Positions 57,138 through 64,000 of a stretch of DNA of 64,000 nt are shown piece by piece (position 1 is the stretch's first letter; every line of letters begins with the position of its first letter). Below the pieces are notes generated by a model. The model was not told where the DNA came from and searched no databases. It saw only the letters and a program-made list of their open reading frames with translations. The position numbers were made by a program, and so were the translations under genes. This DNA is from Arthrospira sp. PCC 9108 (GTDB lineage: Bacteria; Cyanobacteriota; Cyanobacteriia; Cyanobacteriales; Microcoleaceae), in NCBI GenBank assembly GCA_016745315.1, contig CP066886.1, positions 2,604,501 through 2,668,500 on the forward strand, in the 5' to 3' direction.

Positions 57138-57171
57138 GCGAAGGCTTAACCAAAGGGTTAAATAGCCTCGC
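57138..57171 (-). other. Intra-operon hairpin between ndhG and ndhE
   Basis: GCGA, GGCT and TAACC arms pair with GGTTA, AGCC and TCGC around a four-base loop, with short internal bulges. There is no T tail, so it is more likely an RNA processing or stabilising element than a terminator. Confidence 0.5.
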
Positions 57172-57200
57172 CGTAGATTAACCGATCGCTACTCTAGCCA

Positions 57201-57827
57201 TTATTCGGGGGACTCATCAGAGCTACCAGAAACCGAGATCAGTTCCCGAGGGCGCTCCGTGAGCATCAAAAGAGATGTAGTTGTAGTTGGCGTGTTAGAA
57301 GCATCGGGGATAAAATCCCGACGAGCCAGAACAATAGCTCCCACCATAGCCATTAGCAAGAACACAGAAGCTAACTCAAAGGGTAGCAAAAAGTCAGTAA
57401 AGAAATGTTCACCAATAGCGATCGCCGAACTTTCAATGCTCACCACTGCCGCTGTAACCGACCAGGGCGTTGATAACACCATAGTAGACAACAGAGCAAA
57501 TAGGCCCACACAGACCACAGCCGTAGCAATTTGGCGCAGCCCAGCATTAGGTAAAACCCGAAAATCCTGTTGTTTGTTAACCAACATGATCCCAAACAGG
57601 ATCAAGACATTAACAGAACCGACATAAATCAAAACTTGAGCCGCCGCCACAAAATCCGCATTGAGCAGGAGATATAATCCAGCCATGCTCATAAACACCC
57701 CTCCCAGCAAAAATGCCGAGTAAACGATATTTTTGAGCAAAACCACACCCAAAGCGGAGCTAATCATCATGATGGTTAGCAGGCCAAACGAAACGACCTG
57801 AACCCCTTCTGCTAAATTCACGGGCAT
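57201..57827 (-). CDS. ndhG: NAD(P)H-quinone oxidoreductase subunit 6
   Basis: A 208-residue membrane subunit of NDH-1 with five helices. VVLLKNIVYSAFLLGGVF, LYLLLNADFVAAAQVLIYVG and VNVLILFGIMLVNK are NdhG/NuoJ signatures. The C-terminal tail after about 165 is hydrophilic and less conserved. It begins 60 bp after ndhI and belongs to the ndhA-I-G-E transcript. Length is near the usual 200 residues. No unusual codon features were seen. Confidence 0.97.
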   Translation of the reverse strand: MPVNLAEGVQVVSFGLLTIMMISSALGVVLLKNIVYSAFLLGGVFMSMAGLYLLLNADFVAAAQVLIYVGSVNVLILFGIMLVNKQQDFRVLPNAGLRQIATAVVCVGLFALLSTMVLSTPWSVTAAVVSIESSAIAIGEHFFTDFLLPFELASVFLLMAMVGAIVLARRDFIPDASNTPTTTTSLLMLTERPRELISVSGSSDESPE

Positions 57828-57887
57828 ATCCTAAGAGTGATCAAAGTTTGGGTAATGGAGACATTACCCCTGCCAAAGTTATTAAAA

Positions 57888-58511
57888 TCAGGCTTTTTCT
57901 GCCTTAGCTTGGGATTCCCCATCCCGTTGTTGTTCGATCTTATCGATAAATTCCTCTGGACGCAAACCAGATCGACGGGAATTTGGGGGAAGATCGTGCG
58001 GGTCCATAACTCCCTTGGGTAAATAGGCAAGTTCCCGCAGGGGAGTCACCATCGGATCATCGGTCACCTTATAGGGTAACCGTCCCAGTGCCACATTATC
58101 ATAATTCAACTCATGGCGATCGTAGGCTGCCAGTTCGTATTCTTCCGTCATTGACAGGCAATTAGTCGGACAATATTCGACACAATTACCACAGAAGATG
58201 CAAACCCCAAAATCGATACTGTAGTGTTTGAGTTTCTTTTTCTTAGTTTCCCGGTTAAATTCCCAGTCTACCACCGGGAGGTTAATGGGGCATACCCTAA
58301 CGCATACCTCGCAGGAGATGCACTTATCAAACTCAAAGTGAATGCGACCCCGGAACCGTTCCGAAGGAATCAGTTTTTCATAAGGGTATTGAACAGTAAT
58401 GGGTCGGCGCTTCATGTGGTCAAAGGTGACAGATAGGCCCTGACCGATATATTTAGCGGCTTGAATGGTTTCCTTGGCGTAGTCGCCAACTTGGTTAAGA
58501 AACTTGAGCAT
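57888..58511 (-). CDS. ndhI: NAD(P)H-quinone oxidoreductase iron-sulfur subunit I
   Basis: A 207-residue subunit with two 4Fe-4S clusters. CISCEVCVRVCPINLPVV and CIFCGNCVEYCPTNCLSM are complete CxxCxxCxxxCP motifs. It passes electrons from ferredoxin, via the peripheral arm, toward plastoquinone in the NDH-1 complex. LSVTFDHMKRRPITVQYPYE is the membrane-proximal N-terminal part. The C-terminal tail after about 170 is charged and variable. It is between ndhA and ndhG in the operon, 61 bp after ndhA. Confidence 0.97.
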   Translation of the reverse strand: MLKFLNQVGDYAKETIQAAKYIGQGLSVTFDHMKRRPITVQYPYEKLIPSERFRGRIHFEFDKCISCEVCVRVCPINLPVVDWEFNRETKKKKLKHYSIDFGVCIFCGNCVEYCPTNCLSMTEEYELAAYDRHELNYDNVALGRLPYKVTDDPMVTPLRELAYLPKGVMDPHDLPPNSRRSGLRPEEFIDKIEQQRDGESQAKAEKA

Positions 58512-58572
58512 AGTATTTTTGAAGTGTCTTAGCTTGGGTTAACTTAGTTTAGGGATTAGCCCCCTTTAATAT

Positions 58573-59691
58573 TTATCCCCCAAAAGCTATGGGAAATGCC
58601 AGTTTTAAGGCGGCTGTCAGCAAAAGATTCACCAAAGCCACCGGAAGTAAGAATTTCCAACCCAGGTTAAGCAGTTGGTCAATACGAACCCTAGGGACGG
58701 TCCACCGGATCAGAATGGCAGTAAATACCAGCAGATAGGCTTTCAGGATAGTCATGGTAATGCCGAGACTGGCAGTTAGTACCTGTAACCAAGGGGTGGT
58801 TTCACTCACGCCCAAAAGCCCAGCGATCGCCTCTACCGGAATCGGAAAATTCCAACCCCCAAGGTACAAAACTGATACCAACAGGGCAGATAGTACCAGG
58901 TTGACATAGGAAGCCAGGTAATACAGAGCAAATTTCATCCCCGAATATTCCGTCTGATATCCAGCGATCAACTCTTCCTCAGCTTCTGGTAAATCAAAAG
59001 GTAATCTTTCGCACTCAGCCAAAGCCGCAATACAGAAAATCACAAAACCCACAGGTTGTCGCCAGACGTTCCAACCCAGGATGCCATAGCCCGACTGCTG
59101 TTGAACAATATCAAGGGTGCTGAGGCTATTCGACATCATCACCACCGCCAAAACTGCTAGGGCGAGGGGAATTTCATAACTGATGGACTGAGCGGCGGCC
59201 CGTAGCCCTCCCAGTAGGGAGTATTTATTATTAGAAGCGTAGCCCGACATCAGTAGACCAATAGGCTGAATACTCGATAGAGCGATCCACAAAAATATTG
59301 CTGTCCCCAGATTAGCGATCGCCAAATTTTGTCCAAACGGCACAATCAGGTAAGACAAAAACACCGGAATCGACACAATAATTGGGCCGAGAGTAAATAA
59401 CAGCGGATCTGCCTTAAACGGGACAATATCTTCCTTTAGCAACAGTTTAAGGCCATCTGCCAGGGGAGCCAAACTCCCCATCGGGCCAATATATTCCGGG
59501 CCAATACGTTGTTGAGCGGCGGCGGATATTTTTCGCTCCAACCAAACCGACCCTAATACTCCTACGGTAGCACCAACTAGCATTAATCCCATGGGAAATG
59601 GCATCCACAGAATTTTAGCCACCCCTGTTGGTATACCCAAATCTAGGAGGACTTGAATGAAACTTCCTTGTATATCAATTCCTGGATTCAT
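58573..59691 (-). CDS. ndhA: NAD(P)H-quinone oxidoreductase subunit 1
   Basis: A 372-residue, eight-helix membrane subunit at the base of the NDH-1 quinone pocket. VWLERKISAAAQQRIGPEYI, PLADGLKLLLKEDIVPFKAD and CERLPFDLPEAEEELIAGYQ are conserved NdhA/NuoH loops. A longer open frame reaches 59847, but the ATG at 59691 (MNPGIDIQGSFI) gives exactly the family length and start. A TATACT-like minus-10 at about 59730 lies in the 174-bp gap after gltA, so the operon may have its own promoter. ndhI follows after 61 bp. Confidence 0.97.
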   Translation of the reverse strand: MNPGIDIQGSFIQVLLDLGIPTGVAKILWMPFPMGLMLVGATVGVLGSVWLERKISAAAQQRIGPEYIGPMGSLAPLADGLKLLLKEDIVPFKADPLLFTLGPIIVSIPVFLSYLIVPFGQNLAIANLGTAIFLWIALSSIQPIGLLMSGYASNNKYSLLGGLRAAAQSISYEIPLALAVLAVVMMSNSLSTLDIVQQQSGYGILGWNVWRQPVGFVIFCIAALAECERLPFDLPEAEEELIAGYQTEYSGMKFALYYLASYVNLVLSALLVSVLYLGGWNFPIPVEAIAGLLGVSETTPWLQVLTASLGITMTILKAYLLVFTAILIRWTVPRVRIDQLLNLGWKFLLPVALVNLLLTAALKLAFPIAFGG

Positions 59692-59865
59692 ATATTTCGC
59701 ATTCAAAACGGCTGCAATTCCCCTGATCAGTATAACGTTGGAGGGACTCAAATCTTCACAATCACGGGAAATTTTCAGCCCTGGGGGAATTTCTGCCCCA
59801 AAAAAGGAAATTGGGGGTGGATCTATTGCCCTTTCCCCCAATCCCAATCTGTACTACTTCAATAC

Positions 59866-61041
59866 CTATTGAATCACTGGACCTTGCAGGTCGATCGCAC
59901 AGTTACGCTCATGAATGGGGATATAGGTTTCCGCATGATTTCCCGTGTAGATCTGGGTGGGTCGATAAATCCGGTTCTTGACCAATTGTTCTTTCCAGTG
60001 CGCTAACCATCCCGCTACCCGAGCGATCGCAAAAATCGGAGTAAACAAGTCCGAGGGAATACCCAATTTCCGGTACACCAAACCAGAATAGAAGTCCACA
60101 TTGGCATAAATCCCCTTATGTCCCAACCGTTCCTGAACCACCTTTTCTAATTCCACCGCCACTTGATAGTATTGGTCGGAACCAAACTTCTCAAACAGTT
60201 GCTCTGCCAAATTCTGAAGAATAGTTGCTCTAGGGTCTTTGACTTTATATACCCGATGACCAAAGCCCATAATTTTGGCTTTTTTCTCCATCAAGTTATC
60301 TAGGTAGGGCCGGACATTTTCCACAGAACCGATTTCTTCGAGCATCTCCAGCACTTCCTCGTTAGCACCCCCGTGCAGTGGACCCGCTAAGGTTCCCACC
60401 GCCGACGCAATCACCGCATAGGGGTCAGTCAACGTCGAAGCTGTCACCATTGCCGAAAATGTCGAAGCGTTGATGGTGTGTTCTGCATGGAGAGTTAAGC
60501 ACACATCAAATACATGAGCCGCTAACGGGTCCGGTTCCTTTTCACTCAGCATATACAGGAAGTTGGCAGAGTAGTCCAAATCATCCCTGGGTTGTACCGG
60601 GTCATTCCCTTTCCGCATCAGTTTAAAAGCCGCCACCATCGTCGGAATTTTCGCCAACAGCCTCACTACAGCTTGGCGAATGTAGTCGGGATTATCTAGG
60701 GCGCGACGGGAGTAGAACAGCCCTAAAGCAGCCGCTGAGGTTTGCAGAGCATCCATGGGGTGGCCGGTTTCGGGAAAGCATTTCATCATGTCCCGAATCC
60801 GATATTTAATCCGACGGTGATAGCGGATTTCATGCTCAAAATCTGCCAGTTCGTCTTTCGTTGGCAGTTTTCCCCAGATCAACAAATAGGAAGTTTCCAA
60901 AAACGTGCTTTGTTCGGCCAACTGCTCGATGCTGATCCCTCGGTATTCCAGCAGTCCTTTTTGTCCATCAACGTAGCTGATGCTTGACAGCGTAGCGGGA
61001 ACGCCCTCTAAACCGGGCTTAAACTCACTCGTTGTAGTCAT
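59866..61041 (-). CDS. gltA: Citrate synthase
   Basis: A 391-residue enzyme that condenses oxaloacetate with acetyl-CoA in the TCA pathway. LHAEHTINASTFSAMV and GPLHGGANEEVLEMLEEIG contain two of the active-site histidines, and MGFGHRVYKVKDPRATILQ has the third plus the family Arg. VDFYSGLVYRKLGIPSDLFT holds the catalytic Asp. It belongs to the short, type II-like citrate synthase/2-methylcitrate synthase group, and citrate synthase is preferred because no other propionate genes are nearby. The ATG is preceded by AGGAG. It lies upstream of ndhA on the same strand. Confidence 0.96.
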   Translation of the reverse strand: MTTTSEFKPGLEGVPATLSSISYVDGQKGLLEYRGISIEQLAEQSTFLETSYLLIWGKLPTKDELADFEHEIRYHRRIKYRIRDMMKCFPETGHPMDALQTSAAALGLFYSRRALDNPDYIRQAVVRLLAKIPTMVAAFKLMRKGNDPVQPRDDLDYSANFLYMLSEKEPDPLAAHVFDVCLTLHAEHTINASTFSAMVTASTLTDPYAVIASAVGTLAGPLHGGANEEVLEMLEEIGSVENVRPYLDNLMEKKAKIMGFGHRVYKVKDPRATILQNLAEQLFEKFGSDQYYQVAVELEKVVQERLGHKGIYANVDFYSGLVYRKLGIPSDLFTPIFAIARVAGWLAHWKEQLVKNRIYRPTQIYTGNHAETYIPIHERNCAIDLQGPVIQ

Positions 61042-61146
61042 AGGAGCTTTTCTATATGTGTAGAATGTACAGGTATTACATTACCAGACACATTCAAACT
61101 ACCGCCATTTTAAAATAATTAATTAATAAATGGCTGTTCACAAAAG

Positions 61147-61656
61147 TTAACCTTCATTTAGCCCCAACAAAAATTTAGGAGCTGTCAACCAAAACAGACG
61201 GGAATTCCCTTGTATCATACCCTGTTTAGGAATTTTGATTCCGATTATACCAGCTTTTTTCACGATTAAAACATCTGCAGATTTTTGCCAGATTAGATAT
61301 TCTGCCCAATTGCCTAAATCCGGTTGGTGTCCGACTAGCGCCCAATCCTTCTCCCTAGTTTTGTCATGGTTTCCGTACCAATCTAACCATTGTTGAATGT
61401 CACCATCAGGGGCTAGAGCTGGCAAAATTTCGTGATTTAAACTAAGTCCGGTTGATTGGAGAATTTCGGCGGTTTGTCGGGCTCGCACCAAAGGACTAGA
61501 AAGTATACAATGAAACTGAATTTTGAGTTGTTTTAGTGTAAGGGCTACTTGACGAGTTTTGCGATCGCCTTCTGGGGTCAGGGGACGTTGTTCGTCCTGT
61601 TGGTAAGTACCGCGATCGGCCGCGATTCCATGACGAATTAAATATAAGTTACTCAT
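61147..61656 (-). CDS. sixA: SixA-type phosphohistidine phosphatase
   Basis: A 169-residue histidine phosphatase superfamily protein. The catalytic motif LYLIRHGIA (RHG) is at residues 4-12. LSSPLVRARQTAEIL and the second histidine in LVGHQPDLGNW complete the active site. By family it removes phosphate from phosphohistidine in phosphorelay proteins; that target is inferred. The many hybrid kinases in this window are plausible but unproven substrates. It has no operon partner; the gap to gltA is 105 bp and the repeat array lies upstream. Confidence 0.9.
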   Translation of the reverse strand: MSNLYLIRHGIAADRGTYQQDEQRPLTPEGDRKTRQVALTLKQLKIQFHCILSSPLVRARQTAEILQSTGLSLNHEILPALAPDGDIQQWLDWYGNHDKTREKDWALVGHQPDLGNWAEYLIWQKSADVLIVKKAGIIGIKIPKQGMIQGNSRLFWLTAPKFLLGLNEG

Positions 61657-61721
61657 CTCAAAATGCCATAATTGATTAGACAGCGTTTCTTCTTTTGATG
61701 GGGTACAGCCGTCACCTCCCT

Positions 61722-62243
61722 CTCCCCAGAGGGCGGGTTGCTAAATCTTCTCCCCCCTTATGTAATTAACAGGTGGGTATCAGAGAGGGGGCGGGTTTAT
61801 TAATCTTCTCTCCCCTTATGTAATTAACAGGTGGGTATCAGAGAGGGGGCGGGTTTATTAATCTTCTCTCCCTTATGTAATTAACAGGTGGGTATCAGAG
61901 AGGGGGCGGGTTTATTAATCTTCTCCCCCCTTATGTAATTAACAGGTGGGTATCAGAGAGGGGGCGGGTTTATTAATCTTCTCTCCCCTTATGTAATTAA
62001 CAGGTGGGTATCAGAGAGGGGGCGGGTTTATTAATCTTCTCCCCCCCTTATGTAATTAACAGGTGGGTATCAGAGAGGGGGCGGGTTTATTAATCTTCTC
62101 CCCCCCTTATGTAATTAACAGGTGGGTATCAGAGAGGGGGCGGGTTTATTAATCTTCTCCCCCCCTTCTGTAATTAACAGGTGGGTATCAGAGAGAGAGG
62201 GGGCGGGTTTATTAATCTTCTCCCCCCCTTATGTAATTAACAG
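61722..62243. repeat. Tandem repeat array, unit about 58 bp, nine copies of the core
   Basis: The core TTATGTAATTAACAG begins at 61758, 61816, 61873, 61931, 61989, 62048, 62107, 62166 (TTCTG variant) and 62229, giving spacings of 57-63 bp. Each full unit continues GTGGGTATCAGAGAGGGGGC, GGGTTTATTAAT and a CTTCTC(C)n run of variable C length. A decayed half unit precedes the array, and GTAGAACCCGCCCCTAC follows it. Unit length is not a multiple of three and units are contiguous without spacers. It has purine-rich and pyrimidine-rich blocks. Confidence 0.95.
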
Positions 62244-62388
62244 TAGAACCCGCCCCTACATTGCGCCGTATGGGGAGAGGGGCTTTAGACTGCTATATTG
62301 GGTGGGTGGAGTATCTAGCCGCCGTGGGAACATCTGGCTTGCCATTGTCCCAATTGTCGGCGAGGTAGCAACACCAGACCTCCCTATG
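62244..62388. other. Non-coding remainder between repeat array and HNH gene
   Basis: GTAGAACCCGCCCCTAC at 62243-62259 has inverted GTAG/CTAC ends and resembles the edge of a small mobile repeat. The rest shows nothing I can assign. A plus-strand open frame through here reads across the array and the antisense of the HNH gene and is not believed. Confidence 0.4.
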
Positions 62389-62423
62389 CAAAAAACCCCT
62401 GGGTCATCATTGCATCCAGGGGC
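62389..62423 (-). terminator. Rho-independent terminator of the HNH endonuclease gene
   Basis: CCCCTGG at 62396-62402 pairs perfectly with CCAGGGG at 62416-62422, with a 13-base loop. On the minus strand it is followed by six T. It begins directly after the TGA stop of the HNH gene. Confidence 0.85.
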
Positions 62424-62424
62424 T

Positions 62425-62922
62425 TCACAAGCCAATCACATATTTTTGCCATTCTTGGTTCATGCCACTTTTGAGGTGTCGAGTCACTTCAAAATAAAGG
62501 CTGCTGTAAGGTTTTCGGGGGGGATGTCTCAAAGGCATTTCCGCTTCCTTCGGGGTGCGACAGCCTTTTTTGACATTACAGCGCACACAAGCGGTTACCA
62601 GATTTTCCCAAGTATCACCCCCTTGGCGCGATCGCGGAATCACATGATCAACAGTCAATTCATCCCCCTTATAGCCACAGTATTGACAAGAGTGGCAATC
62701 TCGCTGCAAGATATTCCTTCGGGTTAATGGAATTTCTTTATAGGGGACTCGGACATAATGACGTAATCGGATCACAGTTGGGAAGGGAAAATCTGGTAGC
62801 AGATACCTACCATTATGCTCAACTTGTTCCGCCTTTTCCTTCAACAATAAGACCACCGCCCGCCGCCAAGTCGTGATATTGAGCGGTTCATAGGAGGCAT
62901 TCAACACCAGAACATTGCCCAT
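62425..62922 (-). CDS. HNH endonuclease family protein
   Basis: A 165-residue protein. MGNVLVLNASYEPLNITTWR is the conserved N-terminal region of a very common cyanobacterial and bacterial HNH protein. The nuclease core has CQYCGYKGDELTVDHVIPRS, then WENLVTACVRCNVKKG: two CxxC pairs for structural zinc and the His/Asn metal-finger residues of HNH. Its biological substrate is unknown; no phage or intron context is visible. It is divergent from alanine racemase with a 127-bp promoter region, and a strong terminator lies directly downstream. Confidence 0.93.
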   Translation of the reverse strand: MGNVLVLNASYEPLNITTWRRAVVLLLKEKAEQVEHNGRYLLPDFPFPTVIRLRHYVRVPYKEIPLTRRNILQRDCHSCQYCGYKGDELTVDHVIPRSRQGGDTWENLVTACVRCNVKKGCRTPKEAEMPLRHPPRKPYSSLYFEVTRHLKSGMNQEWQKYVIGL

Positions 62923-63055
62923 ACTAATAAATTGCTGCGATCTAATGATTTTGACCCGATATTATCATATATTTAATTTTTTAGCCTGGGCTGGGAAATC
63001 CCCAGACCATATCTGTATCTGTGTATTTGAACTACTATCACGCTAAGGAATGATA

Positions 63056-64000
63056 ATGGTTAGCAGGAAATCTAAGCCACTAGCCCAGGATGATCGCACT
63101 TATAACTATGAGGGTGAATGTGAACATCGTGCTTGGGTAGAAGTAGACCGTTGGGCGATCGCCAATAACGTCAAACAGATCCGCCACCTACTATCCCCGG
63201 AAACTCGGTTCATGGCCGTAATTAAAGCAGATGCCTATGGTCATGGGGCGGTGAGTGTGGCTAAAATTGTATCAGAAATTGGGGTTGACGATTTCGCCGT
63301 GGCGACCATTCCTGAAGGTATGGAATTGCGGCGCTTAGGTATTCAACAGCCCATTTTGGTCCTGGGGGCTGTGCATACTGCTGATGAGATCAAGGCGATC
63401 GCCCATTGGGGACTACAACCCACTTTATGCACCCCCACTCAAGCCCTACTTTTCTCGGAAACTCTCCAATCAATTCAGCGATCGCTACCCGTTCAACTTA
63501 ACATAGATACTGGAATGTCACGGCTGGGGACTTGGTGGGAACAAGCCTTAGAATTTGTGCAACTGGTGCGGGGATTACCTAATTTAGAGATTTCTGGTAT
63601 ATATTCCCACTTCGCCACCGCCGATATTCGCGATCGCACCATTATGGATCAGCAACATTGGCGCTTTCAACAAGTCTTAGCCCAAATTCAGGAACATACA
63701 AGCCTTTTATCTGTCCCTACTATCAAACCCTGTTTACATCTGGCTAACTCCGCCGCCACCTTAACCGATCGGGCTTTACATTATGATATGGTCAGGGTCG
63801 GCTTATCCCTTTATGGATTATATCCCGCCCCTCATTTGCGATCGGTCATTAATCTTCAGCCCGCCATGAGTATTCGCGCCCGTATTACCCAAATCAAAAC
63901 CATTGAAGCCGGGTGTGGCGTGAGTTACGGATATAAATTTATCGCCAAACAAAGGACTCCCATTGCAGTTGTCGGTATCGGCTATGCTGACGGAGTACCC
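63056..64000 (+). CDS. alr: Alanine racemase, N-terminal part (cut by window edge)
   Basis: The first 315 codons of a gene that runs off the right end. It makes D-alanine for peptidoglycan by PLP-dependent racemisation. The cofactor lysine lies in FMAVIKADAYGHGAVSV, about residue 57 of a TIM barrel. NIDTGMSRLG and YSHFATAD follow, then VRVGLSLYGLYP and VGIGYADGVP near the visible end. The start is ATG at 63056, with AAGGA six bases before; an in-frame ATG at 63050 is too close to it. A 20-residue polar N-terminal extension precedes the family start (RAWVEVDRWAI). It is divergent from the HNH gene. Confidence 0.97.
   Translation, partial: MVSRKSKPLAQDDRTYNYEGECEHRAWVEVDRWAIANNVKQIRHLLSPETRFMAVIKADAYGHGAVSVAKIVSEIGVDDFAVATIPEGMELRRLGIQQPILVLGAVHTADEIKAIAHWGLQPTLCTPTQALLFSETLQSIQRSLPVQLNIDTGMSRLGTWWEQALEFVQLVRGLPNLEISGIYSHFATADIRDRTIMDQQHWRFQQVLAQIQEHTSLLSVPTIKPCLHLANSAATLTDRALHYDMVRVGLSLYGLYPAPHLRSVINLQPAMSIRARITQIKTIEAGCGVSYGYKFIAKQRTPIAVVGIGYADGVP

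Noticed and set aside
59692..59847. N-terminal extension of ndhA by 52 residues
   Set aside because: The extension is not like any NdhA and exceeds the usual length. The ATG at 59691 gives 372 residues.
59653..60006. Plus-strand frames opposite the start of ndhA and the end of gltA
   Set aside because: They are antisense to two firmly identified genes, with no protein-like pattern.
61721..61757. Partial unit counted as a full repeat copy
   Set aside because: Only the G-rich half and C run are recognisable and the TTATGTAATTAACAG core is missing before it, so it is called a decayed half unit.
61722..62243. Possible CRISPR array
   Set aside because: Units of about 58 bp follow each other with no unique spacers, and no cas genes are in the window. 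It is a plain tandem repeat.
62122..62727. Plus-strand open frame of 201 codons through the repeat array
   Set aside because: It consists of translated repeat units and then the antisense of the HNH gene. Unit length is not a multiple of three, and no start signal is seen.

Overview
The window reads as chromosomal DNA of a filamentous cyanobacterium. The octamer GCGATCGC (HIP1) recurs throughout. There is a type-1 NADH dehydrogenase block (ndhA-I-G-E), a Ycf33/DUF751 small membrane protein, and a heavy load of multidomain signalling proteins: hybrid histidine kinases, a class III nucleotide cyclase, and Ser/Thr kinases fused to WD40 repeats. My impression is an Arthrospira/Limnospira-like organism. 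That is inference from gene style and not a proven assignment.

Layout. 1-16.4 kb is a surface polysaccharide (EPS/O-antigen-like) locus. It starts with the end of a GT61-type enzyme, followed by seven GT4-type glycosyltransferases, two GT2 enzymes, a GT-C/GT39-like membrane transferase, an UPF0104 flippase-like protein, a SAM methyltransferase and a Wzy/ligase-like membrane protein. 16.5-18.4 kb holds an aldo/keto reductase and rpiA on the minus strand. 18.7-28.9 kb is regulatory: a TPR protein with a SPINDLY-type O-GlcNAc transferase domain, a zinc-ribbon Ser/Thr kinase with membrane helices, and a two-gene operon of large hybrid sensor kinase and REC-histidine kinase. 29-33.5 kb has DUF751 and a complete CUT1 sugar ABC transporter (binding protein, two permeases, ATPase).

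33.9-37.9 kb carries serS, an SMR/EamA-like transporter, a GT39-like membrane protein broken by a one-base frameshift, and a small exported protein. 38-43.3 kb is a tandem pair of paralogous Ser/Thr kinase-TM-WD40 proteins. 43.3-47.3 kb is a huge Cache-HAMP-PAS-HK-REC-cyclase protein. 47.5-56.5 kb mixes single genes: a membrane protein, a zinc-ribbon protein, a SelD-associated-type FAD oxidoreductase, tsaE, DUF1622, a lone DevA-like ATPase followed by a PLP ammonia-lyase, and an operon of a CBS-histidine kinase (frameshifted) with a REC-GGDEF-EAL phosphodiesterase. 56.8-61 kb is ndhE-G-I-A plus gltA, all on the minus strand. The right end has sixA, a roughly 58-bp tandem repeat array, an HNH endonuclease and the first 315 codons of alanine racemase.

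Points that stand out are two single-base frameshifts in G/C homopolymers, the 58-bp tandem array, a cluster of three perfect DnaA-box sequences in a 592-bp intergenic region, and a run of three abutting hairpins whose last loop contains the TTG start of the CBS-histidine kinase. No CRISPR array, tRNA, rRNA or intact insertion sequence was seen.
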